From positions 20,811 through 84,810 of the forward strand of contig JBGCGD010000030.1 in the NCBI GenBank assembly GCA_045110515.1: a DNA stretch of 64,000 bases, read 5' to 3'. How positions within the stretch are numbered: position 1 is the first letter of the stretch; every line of letters starts with the position of its first letter. The position numbers and the translations under genes were made by a program. The notes beneath the pieces were generated by a model, which searched no databases, had not been told where the DNA came from, and worked only from the letters and a program-made list of their open reading frames with translations. Below are positions 8,288 through 15,910 of this stretch, piece after piece. Source of the DNA: Granulosicoccus sp045110515 (GTDB lineage: Bacteria > Pseudomonadota > Gammaproteobacteria > Granulosicoccales > Granulosicoccaceae).

Positions 8288-8592
8288 TATTGTGGCTCTG
8301 CAGCGTCAGTTTGTGCTCTGACGCAACTTGTATATGCCGCCATTGAAAGCACTAGCACAGGCCAGAAAATCTTCACTGCCTGTTGGCATGTGCCCGGGTA
8401 TTCGTTCATCGACAATTGACAGCGTAGCGAAAGATAAATAGTTTATAATAACGATACATTTGTTTTGTATTACAAAACATGTATAAATTCTTGATCAGAG
8501 AAACTGTCAATGTAGAAGTGCACTGGATTATCGACATTCAGTTTTAATCTGGTGGCAAGCCCAACAAAACGATGCATTTGAAATCACTGTAG
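8288..8592. other. Divergent intergenic region between IclR regulator and oxidase
   Basis: 305 bp of non-coding sequence. It holds a TATAAT hexamer at 8444-8449 and TTGACA at 8416-8421, but their 22-bp spacing is too long for one standard sigma-70 promoter. It also holds the palindrome described separately. About 110 bp separate the palindrome from the oxidase start, leaving room for a leader. Confidence 0.5.
8461..8479. promoter_or_regulatory. Perfect palindrome, probable IclR operator
   Basis: TGTTTTGTA-T-TACAAAACA is a perfect 9+1+9 palindrome. It is extended by ATACA on the left (8454-8458) and TGTAT on the right (8479-8483), giving near-complete symmetry over about 30 bp. It sits 12 bp downstream of a TATAAT hexamer, where a bound repressor would block transcription toward the oxidase. 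Recognition by the adjacent IclR protein is an inference. Confidence 0.65.
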
Positions 8593-9912
8593 ATGACCGG
8601 ACAAATTACCTTGGCACATCATGACAATCCAGCCTCGCTTTGGCTCGCAAAATTAGGTTCAAAGGAGCCAAATACACCACTTGCCGGGCAGACCACCGCA
8701 GATGTTACCGTCATCGGAGCTGGGTTTACCGGCTTGCGAGCGGCACACAAATTGGCAGAATCTGGATCCAATACGGTGGTACTGGATGCTGCTGATGTCG
8801 GCTTCGGTGCGTCCGGTCGTAACGGTGGTCAGGTCAACCCCATTCTGCCTTTTAACGGACCGGAACAGGTTCGCAAGCTCGTGGGAGACAAATATTTCGA
8901 GCGACTCACTGAGTTTTCACTAGGCTCGGCAGACAACCTGTTTGAATATATTCGAGATCATCAAATTGATTGTCAGGCTCGGCAGAATGGCTGGCTGAGA
9001 GTCGATCACTGCGAAAAAGCCAAACATGCATCGCGCAGTGCAGCGCAAGCCTGGAACCGGCATGGCGCAGATATCGAATTTGTCGATGGCAACGCTTTGC
9101 AAAAGCTCAGCGGTTCCCCTGAGTACCAATCGGGGATTCTTGCGCCACGTGGCGGTGCAATACAACCGTTGGCACTGGCCCATGGGATTGCTCAGGCTGC
9201 CAAAAAGGTCGGCGCAAGAATCTACGGTAAAACACCGGCCACGCGATTAGTCCAAACGAAGGATGGTTGGACAGTAGAAACACCCGCAGGCTCGATCAAT
9301 TCCAAATGGGTGGTAATTGCTACAAACGGATACTCTGACTCCCTGGTGCAGGGATTGAAGTCTGCCCTAATCCCCTTCGTCTCCGTGCAAATTGCAACAC
9401 CGAGGTTATCACCGGAAGTCATAAACTCTATATTACCCGGTGGACAAACCTTGTCTGACACACGTCGGGTAATCATCTACACACGGCGCGAACCTGACGA
9501 CCGAATAGTCATAGGGAGCCATGGCAACCTTAGACGTGATGGATCCCTAACTGGATTTAAATGGCTAAAAAAAGAAGCAGTGCGAATTTTTCCACAACTC
9601 AAAGGGATTGATTGGGAATATGCATGGGGCGGTAAGCTTGCGATCACGGATGATCGCCTGCCACATTTTTATGAGCCTGCCAAAGGCCTTATAGCCGGTA
9701 TGGGTTACAACGGTCGTGGTGTGGCTATGTCTAACCTTATGGGTACAGTGTTGGCAGATCGTGTGCTTGGTGCCGCTCCAGACAGTTTGCCGTTCCCAGT
9801 GTCACCGATTAAAAAAATTCCTTTTAGAGAAGTGCAAATGCTTGGTAAAAGCACGGCCGTCTGGGGGATGCAAATACTTGATCGATTGGAATCAGCTAAG
9901 AAATCAGCCTAG
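8593..9912 (+). CDS. FAD-dependent amine oxidoreductase (DAO family, PuuB-like)
   Basis: A 439-residue flavoprotein. The dinucleotide fold TVIGAGFTGLRAAHKLAESG lies near residues 38-58, followed by VVLDAADVGFGASGRNGGQVNP, the typical start of gamma-glutamylputrescine oxidase-like enzymes, and it ends with AGMGYNGRGVAMSN, the FAD-closing motif. Members oxidise secondary or primary amines to imines or aldehydes at the expense of oxygen. The chosen ATG has no clear ribosome site (TCACTGTAG), so the start is uncertain by a few codons. It is followed after 36 bp by a cupin and then by a dihydroxyacetone kinase-like gene, all on the plus strand. The specific amine is unknown. Confidence 0.88.
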   Translation: MTGQITLAHHDNPASLWLAKLGSKEPNTPLAGQTTADVTVIGAGFTGLRAAHKLAESGSNTVVLDAADVGFGASGRNGGQVNPILPFNGPEQVRKLVGDKYFERLTEFSLGSADNLFEYIRDHQIDCQARQNGWLRVDHCEKAKHASRSAAQAWNRHGADIEFVDGNALQKLSGSPEYQSGILAPRGGAIQPLALAHGIAQAAKKVGARIYGKTPATRLVQTKDGWTVETPAGSINSKWVVIATNGYSDSLVQGLKSALIPFVSVQIATPRLSPEVINSILPGGQTLSDTRRVIIYTRREPDDRIVIGSHGNLRRDGSLTGFKWLKKEAVRIFPQLKGIDWEYAWGGKLAITDDRLPHFYEPAKGLIAGMGYNGRGVAMSNLMGTVLADRVLGAAPDSLPFPVSPIKKIPFREVQMLGKSTAVWGMQILDRLESAKKSA

Positions 9913-9948
9913 CGTTAGAAACCTATAAATTTTTTAGAGATATTAGGT

Positions 9949-10314
9949 ATGACAAATCCTGCATTTATTTTGTTTGGTAGTCCCGACGTAGAAAAAACCA
10001 TCAAAACTGACGCCAACGTTACAGCAGGAAACCCGGAAATGGGCGTCTGGTTGTACGGCAATGATCATCAAACCGGGTCACGTTGCGGTATTTGGGAATG
10101 TACGGCTGGGGATCATCGCGCCAAGATGGATGGCTTCATGGAGTTTTGCCACATTCTTGAAGGCGAGGCAGAAATAACGCTTGTCAGCGATGGCTCGAAG
10201 CGAACCGTCAGAGCTGGCGATAGCTTTATGATGGAAGCCGGGCTTGAGATGGACTGGCATGTGCCAAAGTATGTACGTAAGTGCTTTGTGATATCTGACG
10301 TTGTAAAAGGCTAA
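9949..10314 (+). CDS. Small cupin protein (DUF861/EutQ-like)
   Basis: A 121-residue single cupin. The barrel is seen in GIWECTAGDHRAKMDGFMEFCHILEGEAEITL and VRAGDSFMMEAGLEMDWHV. Many DUF861 cupins sit beside amine or sugar-acid oxidases and either bind small ligands or act as accessory isomerases; no defined reaction can be given. A GAGATATTAGGT sequence precedes the ATG. It lies between the oxidase and the DhaKL-like kinase and is probably cotranscribed. Confidence 0.8.
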   Translation: MTNPAFILFGSPDVEKTIKTDANVTAGNPEMGVWLYGNDHQTGSRCGIWECTAGDHRAKMDGFMEFCHILEGEAEITLVSDGSKRTVRAGDSFMMEAGLEMDWHVPKYVRKCFVISDVVKG

Positions 10315-10372
10315 GTCTAAAAATAATTTAAGGCCGATTCAATTTTCAAACGCACGGTGTGGGAATCAATTC

Positions 10373-12007
10373 ATGCAGAATTTTTATAATGACAAAGAAC
10401 AGATTGTCACTGATGCCATTGATGGATTAGTTGCATCATCCGGTGGCAGAGTTAGACGCTTCAAAGATGACAGCTACGCCCGTGTGGTTGTTAGATCGGA
10501 CTGGGATAAAAGCAAAGTTGCAATTATCTCAGGTGGAGGTTCAGGCCATGAGCCTGCGCATGCAGGGCTGGTGGGCGCAGGGCTACTAACCGCTGCTGTC
10601 TGCGGTGGAGTTTACGCATCGCCCAGTGTTGATGCTGTTTTATCCGCCATCCTTGAAGTAACCGGCTCTGCCGGTTGTTTGCTGGTTATCAAGAACTACA
10701 CCGGTGATCGGTTGAACTTCGGGTTAGCTGCCGAAAAAGCGAAAAGCCTGGGGTATAACGTAGAGATGGTGATTGTCGGCGATGATATTGCTATTGAGAA
10801 TGCGCTACAGCCTCGCGGTATCGCTGGAACTGTGTTCGTACATAAAGTTGCCGGATATCTATCAGAGAACGGTGCAACGCTTGCAGAGGTGCTCTCTGCT
10901 GCCACTGCGGTAAGCCAGAACCTTCAATCCCTTGGTATAGCACGTGACACTTGCACCGTACCGGGCACAGAGAAACAAAGTCGTATCGGTAACGATGAGG
11001 TCGAAGTTGGTTTAGGCATCCATGGTGAGCCGGGTGTTGAGGTAGCTAAGTTCGCCAATTGCTCGGATCTGATGCTTGATTGTTCAAAACGCCTGCTAGC
11101 GAAAGTCGATTCTTCAAAACGTCATATCGCGCTGTTCAATAATCTGGGTGGTTTGACCGGATTAGAGTGTGCGGTGTTGTTTAAGGAGTTCATGGTTACG
11201 GAGCTTGCGTCATTGTCTGATTTTACCCTCGGCCCGGTGCCAATCATGACTGCTCTGGATATGCCTGGCTTTTCAATCACTATGCTGCCACTTGATGATA
11301 GCTATCGCGAGGCTTTGCTGGCGCCGATTGATCATCCTGTGTGGCCTAAATATGAACCTGTCACAGTGAATGAAAGCATTGAACCACCTCACCTCCAAAC
11401 ATTGAGCTTTGAAGCATCAGACAATGCTGAAGTACGTTCTGTACTCGGTGCTGCCATTGACGCGTGTATTGCAATGGAAGACGATCTCAATCAGCTGGAC
11501 AGTAAAGTGGGCGATGGTGACACAGGTACAACATTCGCGGCAGCGGCCAGAACGGTGAAATCAGAGCTTGACCGCCTGCCCCTGGCAAGTGGTGCTGATT
11601 TGCTATCAGCATTGGGAGACATCAAGGGCAAATCAATGGGCGGATCGAGTGGTGTGCTGTTCGCCATTATGTTTGAGAATGCGTCAGAGGCGTTTAAATT
11701 AAAACCGGACTGGAGCACGGCATTATCTGCGGGCCTTGATGCGATGCAAAAGTATGGCGGTGCCAAACCCGGTGATAGAACGTTAATAGATGCTCTTAAA
11801 CCTGCGCTTGATGCTCTTGTCGCTGACAAAAGTCTTAGTGAAGCTGCACAGCAAGCAAGAGAGGGTGCAGATGCGACAGCTGCCATGTTAACGGCAGGTG
11901 CTGGCCGGTCTTCCTACCTTGAAGCGCGTTCCCTTGACGGTTTTGCCGATCCCGGAGCAGAAGGTGTAGCGCGAATCTTTGCAGCGATTGCAGGTAATCA
12001 GCCCTGA
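10373..12007 (+). CDS. Dihydroxyacetone kinase-like protein, DhaK-DhaL fusion (ATP-dependent)
   Basis: A 544-residue two-domain kinase. Residues 1-~330 are DhaK: ISGGGSGHEPAHAGLVG, then GLGIHGEPG whose His217 matches the histidine that binds the carbonyl substrate covalently. Residues ~345-540 are DhaL with LDSKVGDGDTGTTFA (Mg-ADP aspartates) and KSMGGSSG. Fused DhaK-DhaL proteins use ATP, unlike the PTS-dependent three-subunit form. Substrates of the wider family include dihydroxyacetone, erythrulose and related ketoses. Being in an amine-oxidase cluster rather than a glycerol cluster, it may act on another short hydroxy-ketone. The downstream hydroxylase gene starts shortly after its stop. 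Confidence 0.9.
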   Translation: MQNFYNDKEQIVTDAIDGLVASSGGRVRRFKDDSYARVVVRSDWDKSKVAIISGGGSGHEPAHAGLVGAGLLTAAVCGGVYASPSVDAVLSAILEVTGSAGCLLVIKNYTGDRLNFGLAAEKAKSLGYNVEMVIVGDDIAIENALQPRGIAGTVFVHKVAGYLSENGATLAEVLSAATAVSQNLQSLGIARDTCTVPGTEKQSRIGNDEVEVGLGIHGEPGVEVAKFANCSDLMLDCSKRLLAKVDSSKRHIALFNNLGGLTGLECAVLFKEFMVTELASLSDFTLGPVPIMTALDMPGFSITMLPLDDSYREALLAPIDHPVWPKYEPVTVNESIEPPHLQTLSFEASDNAEVRSVLGAAIDACIAMEDDLNQLDSKVGDGDTGTTFAAAARTVKSELDRLPLASGADLLSALGDIKGKSMGGSSGVLFAIMFENASEAFKLKPDWSTALSAGLDAMQKYGGAKPGDRTLIDALKPALDALVADKSLSEAAQQAREGADATAAMLTAGAGRSSYLEARSLDGFADPGAEGVARIFAAIAGNQP

Positions 12008-12047
12008 CAATGGTGGCTCAAAAGGCAACTTTGGCAACGGGCAGGTA

Positions 12048-13055
12048 ATGCGCAGCGTCGACAAAGACTCAACAGGAGCATCGCCTAGAGCAGACTGGAA
12101 CTATCATCCAGATCTGCCAATAACGATGTCTCCGGTATTTGATATACCCCCTAAACCCAAGGCGGCACTTTCCTGGTTTGCTAATACCTGGTTTAAACTA
12201 ACGACACCTGTCTATCATCTGTTTTGCGCCCTTATTGCCTACTTTTTCTTTTGGCCGTCGATGACAGCAATGCAAGTGTTTGAGTGGCGTTGGGTATTAC
12301 AGATACTGGCAATTAACTATAGCGCCGTATTAATTCTGGCAGTACCGATGCATCTTTATCTTTATGTCTTTTCGGCGCAAAAGATGAGATTAAAATTTGA
12401 TGTTCGCCCGATGGAGAAAAGCACTCGCTTTACCTTTGGGTATCAAACCTGGGACAACGTTTTTTGGTCTCTTGTTTCCGGTGTACCAATCTGGTCTGCT
12501 TGGATGATTGTCTACTTTTATGTTGCCGCTAATGGCAAGGTGCCGGTATTAAATGGTGTTACGGATGGGCCGATAGGGTTTGTAGCATTTTTTTTGGTGC
12601 TGCGATTCTGGCAATCCTTTCATTTCTACTGGATTCATCGGTTGATACATTTGCCGTGGTTGTTTAAAAAAGTACATCATCTACACCATCGTAACGTCAA
12701 TGTTGGCCCGTGGTCAGGTCTGTCAATGCACCCAGTGGAGCATTTCTTTTACTACTCAGCCATTGTTATTCATTTCGTTTTGCCGTCACATCCATTGCAT
12801 GTCATTTTTCATCTGTTCGCGCTGAATCTCGGGGCTTTGTTTACCCATTCAGGTTTTCACAAGGTACTCGTAAAAGATAAGTCAGTTATTAAAGCAGGGT
12901 CTTTCCATCATCAACTGCATCATCGCTACTTTGAATGCAACTACGGGTCTGAAGAAATTCCACTGGATCGTTGGTTTCACAGTTTTCACGATGGGACTAA
13001 AAGAGCCACAAAACTTATTCGTGCGCGCAAAAAATTGATCTTCGCTCGGAAGTAA
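12048..13055 (+). CDS. Fatty acid hydroxylase / sterol desaturase family membrane protein
   Basis: A 335-residue integral membrane di-iron protein. Hydrophobic segments near residues 45-65, 70-95, 140-165 and 180-200 alternate with the histidine clusters HRLIH, HHLHHRN, HPVEH and HHQLHHRYFECNYG that bind the two irons. Members hydroxylate or desaturate lipids. ATG 12048 is chosen because the frame upstream overlaps the kinase gene, although an in-frame ATG at 11979 also exists; the ribosome site (GCAGGT) is modest. A broken relative sharing the GPWSG.SMHPVEH and HHQLHH..FECNYG blocks lies at 22789-23169. Substrate unknown. Confidence 0.85.
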   Translation: MRSVDKDSTGASPRADWNYHPDLPITMSPVFDIPPKPKAALSWFANTWFKLTTPVYHLFCALIAYFFFWPSMTAMQVFEWRWVLQILAINYSAVLILAVPMHLYLYVFSAQKMRLKFDVRPMEKSTRFTFGYQTWDNVFWSLVSGVPIWSAWMIVYFYVAANGKVPVLNGVTDGPIGFVAFFLVLRFWQSFHFYWIHRLIHLPWLFKKVHHLHHRNVNVGPWSGLSMHPVEHFFYYSAIVIHFVLPSHPLHVIFHLFALNLGALFTHSGFHKVLVKDKSVIKAGSFHHQLHHRYFECNYGSEEIPLDRWFHSFHDGTKRATKLIRARKKLIFARK

Positions 13056-13084
13056 ATCAGACCGTACTCGGACCCGTATCATCT

Positions 13085-13497
13085 ATGAAAAATATCTACA
13101 CCTACAGCGGACAGCCGGCTCTACGTGACCTGACCGTTGCATGCCTACTTAAGAATAAGAGTGCCGGTGTGCGCATGACACAGGTAACCGCATTTGATGC
13201 AGAAGAGGCGGCCGCTGCAGCTTCGCAAAAGATAGACACGCTGACAATAGACAGCACAACAACAAGCGACATTCGTGCAGCAGCACCGAATATCTTTATA
13301 ACCGCCGCACAAACCATGCGTCAGTACGTCACTGAAGACGAAGCGCACAGTGGTGCAATTGACGCTATGGTGAATGGTGCTGATGCCATTTACACCCCGC
13401 GTGGTCTAGGCAACATCGAGCGTATATGTCCATGCCCAAAGACGAACTGGACAAGCTCAAAGAAGGACTCGATAAATTACAGCCGGTACACCAGTAA
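13085..13497 (+). pseudogene. PanB-like (ketopantoate hydroxymethyltransferase superfamily) gene with internal deletion
   Basis: The first ~113 residues (VRMTQVTAFDAEEAAAAA, DAMVNGADAIYTPRGLGNIER) look like the N-terminal part of a PanB/PEP-mutase-superfamily enzyme, a TIM barrel normally about 260 residues long. At about 13424 the frame breaks: the continuing frame is nonsense, while the +2 frame from 13426 reads MSMPKDELDKLKEGLDKLQPVHQ and stops at 13497, a credible native C-terminus. A deletion of about half the gene with loss of frame explains this. The PanB assignment is tentative; the deletion is better supported. Confidence 0.6.
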
Positions 13498-13500
13498 ACA

Positions 13501-14457
13501 ATGGCTTTGATCAATGTCAAAGTAGAAGCGGTAATTCAAGAGGCTGATGATGTTCGCTCCTTCCTATTAGTAAAAAAAGGTTTACTTAAACTGCCTAGCT
13601 ACACACCGGGCTCCCACATTGATGTTCATTGTGGCGAAGGCATCATCAGGCAGTATTCGCTTTGCGGTAATCCTGATGATCGGCGTCACTACCAGATCGC
13701 GGTAAAACATGTCGATCCGTCACGCGGCGGCTCTGAACTGATGCACGGTGGCGTAGGCGAAGGTGATAGGCTTGAGATCGGGAGCCCGCGGAATAACTTT
13801 CCACTGGATGAATCAGCACCTTTCACATTGTTAATGGCAGCGGGTATTGGTATTACACCGATCATTGCCATGGCAGACCGATTGCAAGCAATAGGAAGAC
13901 CCTTTGAGCTGCATTACTTCACACGCGGTACAGGCTACACCGCATTTCAGGATAGGTTAAACCGCGGCCAATATGCGAAGCATTTTTCGTTGTACGAGGG
14001 GTTTAGCGGGGTTGAAACCGGCAGGCAATTGAAAAGTATCTTCGCGTCTCACCCAACCGGACAAGTGTATATTTGCGGCCCCGGACCATTCATGGAAGCG
14101 GCTGAGGCTCTGGCGCTAAAAGATCGTTCTGCCCAACAAGTGAACCTTGAGCGCTTTGCAGCCAATCCCGCCATCGCGGGAGCACCTACTTTCCCCTTCC
14201 TGCTAGAGCTTGCCCGTAGCGGCACAGTGCTGGAAGTGGGTGCGGATCAGACAATTCTCGAAGTACTAGATCAGAACAACATTGACGCCGCGTTTTCCTG
14301 TGAACAAGGTGTGTGCGGTACCTGCGTCACTAGAATTATTCAAGGGGCACCGGATCATCGCGATAGCTTTCTGAGCGAGAGGCAGAAAGCCGCTCAAAAC
14401 ACACTTTGTTTGTGTGTTTCGCGCTGTGCTGGTCAGAAGCTTGTTCTGGATCTATAG
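13501..14457 (+). CDS. Rieske-oxygenase reductase component (FNR-like with C-terminal 2Fe-2S)
   Basis: A 318-residue class IA reductase: flavin domain with RQYSLCGNPDDR, NAD(P) domain with LLMAAGIGITPIIAMA and YICGPGPFME, and a C-terminal plant-type 2Fe-2S ferredoxin with CEQGVCGTCVTR and a distant Cys (LCLCVSRC). This order matches VanB, CntB (carnitine monooxygenase reductase) and betaine/stachydrine demethylase reductases. It passes electrons from NAD(P)H to a Rieske oxygenase. No Rieske alpha subunit is visible in this window, so the partner is elsewhere or has been lost; the decayed genes on both sides make loss plausible. It begins 3 bp after the PanB relic. Confidence 0.9.
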   Translation: MALINVKVEAVIQEADDVRSFLLVKKGLLKLPSYTPGSHIDVHCGEGIIRQYSLCGNPDDRRHYQIAVKHVDPSRGGSELMHGGVGEGDRLEIGSPRNNFPLDESAPFTLLMAAGIGITPIIAMADRLQAIGRPFELHYFTRGTGYTAFQDRLNRGQYAKHFSLYEGFSGVETGRQLKSIFASHPTGQVYICGPGPFMEAAEALALKDRSAQQVNLERFAANPAIAGAPTFPFLLELARSGTVLEVGADQTILEVLDQNNIDAAFSCEQGVCGTCVTRIIQGAPDHRDSFLSERQKAAQNTLCLCVSRCAGQKLVLDL

Positions 14458-14603
14458 CTCAACAATGCCTTAGGGCGCCTATCTAGCGAAAGAAACAGCG
14501 TGAATCCGATTAGAGGTTTAACCGTTACATCCCAACGCGAGCTGGTAAAAAAAGGAATGCACTAGCGACTGCTTAAACAACGCATTTGAACTGAAGCCTC
14601 GAG

Positions 14604-15145
14604 AGGCATAGATCCTGTCGGGGCCACCAATGCGTTAGTAAAAGCGGCGTGCAATTTAGGTGCAAGTACGGAGCGCTATTGCCCGGTCAACGCTTTGAAG
14701 CGTGAGAACGATCACTGGATATTAGATACAACCAGTGGTGTGGTCCGGGCATCACATGTCGTGGTGGCGACCTCCTTCTGGGCGCGCGAAATGCTCGCAC
14801 CATTAGGATTAAACGTACCCTTGTACGCAACCCAACATCAGGAAATAATCACAGAGTCGATCCCGACTCTTAAAGCAATGGATCACGAAGTACCAGCATG
14901 GCGAGACAGTTACGCATCCTGTAGCGTGCGCCAGGAAGGCAAAGGTGTATTGGCTGGTGTCTATGAAGCGGAACCGCAGTTCTGGGCACTCGATGGCATT
15001 CCAAAAGATTTTAAAGAAGACCTGTTTCCAGCAGAACTTGATCGCATTATGCCGCACCTGGAAAAGGTGATTGAGCGTATGCCAAGTTTTGGCGAAGCAG
15101 GAATCAAAATCGTGAACAATGGACCGTTGATAAATATGGATATTC
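14604..15145 (+). pseudogene. Fragment of a DAO-family dehydrogenase (sarcosine/dimethylglycine dehydrogenase-like)
   Basis: The plus frame from about 14604 (IDPVGATNALVKAACNLGA) through FWAREMLAPLGL, ATQHQEII and EAGIKIVNNGPLIN to about 15132 matches the central FAD/substrate region of dimethylglycine dehydrogenase-like proteins; the gene at 15907-18351 has corresponding blocks. The N-terminal dinucleotide fold and the C-terminal folate domain are both missing. After NGPLIN the frame runs antisense into the proC gene, and the boundary coincides with the start of direct repeat copy B. A doubly truncated relic. Confidence 0.8.
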
Positions 15146-15446
15146 TGAAATATGCGCAACAGATCACTCAGCTGCTCATAACGTGGAAAGCCCCTCTTCA
15201 AGCTGCTTCGTGAAGCCCGAAGCTTCCATATGAAGTCGCAGGCGTTGGTTATATCCTCCGGGTGTGTTCAGTGCCTGGATCAGGTGCTGGCAATCCGGTG
15301 TGGCTTGCAAGCTCGAGCCAACCAGAGCACGCAAAAACGCTTCACCCTGTGCAGCATCCTTAACATTATCTCCAAGCCATTCTCCGGCTTTCTGCACCAT
15401 GAGTGTTGCCGGTGACAGCACTGCCTGAGCGGCGAGATAGGCGGCA
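15126..15446. repeat. Direct repeat copy B (3' part of the proC-like gene)
   Basis: Partner of the repeat at 6954-7273 in the same orientation. Here the repeated DNA runs into the rest of a full-length proC-like gene, so this is the parental copy. On its left it is joined to the end of the truncated DAO fragment. Confidence 0.92.
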
Positions 15447-15910
15447 AGTTCACTTTGATCCGCCAATTGAAAGATAGAATTGCGAGCCCCAAAAAGTGCA
15501 TTGGCGATCTCAGCCTCACCCAGTATCAAGATCGGAGAATCACCCGTGGCAATTCCTGGAAAAGGGATCATATTGGCAACAGCAATCGCCGGCGCAACCT
15601 TAACTTGTAACTCGTTGATGGTTGGCCCAGACATGAGTGATACGACCTTTTGGTCAGGCCTGAATGTCAGTGAAGAGAGAACGTGTCTTGCCTGATCAGC
15701 CATCAGCCCCAGGAATATAATGTCACTCGCATCAAGTACCGCTTGATTGCCTGCAACTGTCACATTTTCATATTTTCCAGCTAACCGAGATGAGTGCGCC
15801 TCTCCACGTTGTGAAACTGTTATTTGATGACCGTCCTCAGCAATACCATCGACAACGGCGGCAGCTATGGTGCCTGTCCCAACAACCCCTATTCTCATCA
15901 TTTCACTCAC
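15176..15910 (-). CDS. Pyrroline-5-carboxylate reductase-like protein (ProC family)
   Basis: A 244-residue NAD(P)-dependent reductase with N-terminal Rossmann motif IGVVGTGTIAAAVVDGI, the mid-region VANMIPFPGI, and the C-terminal ProC dimerisation signature LNTPGGYNQ. Typical ProC proteins are about 270 residues. Its ATG overlaps the TGA of the upstream dimethylglycine dehydrogenase-like gene by 4 bp, so it is translationally coupled to the methylamine operon. That context argues against ordinary proline synthesis and for reduction of an imine or keto intermediate from N-methyl amino acids; this is inference. Compared with the duplicated fragment at 6991, its stop codon is four codons early (TTA to TGA). 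Confidence 0.82.
   Translation of the reverse strand: MSEMMRIGVVGTGTIAAAVVDGIAEDGHQITVSQRGEAHSSRLAGKYENVTVAGNQAVLDASDIIFLGLMADQARHVLSSLTFRPDQKVVSLMSGPTINELQVKVAPAIAVANMIPFPGIATGDSPILILGEAEIANALFGARNSIFQLADQSELAAYLAAQAVLSPATLMVQKAGEWLGDNVKDAAQGEAFLRALVGSSLQATPDCQHLIQALNTPGGYNQRLRLHMEASGFTKQLEEGLSTL

Noticed and set aside
8416..8449. Sigma-70 promoter TTGACA...TATAAT upstream of the PuuB-like oxidase
   Set aside because: The spacing is 22 bp, too long for a standard promoter unless activated; kept only as separate hexamers.
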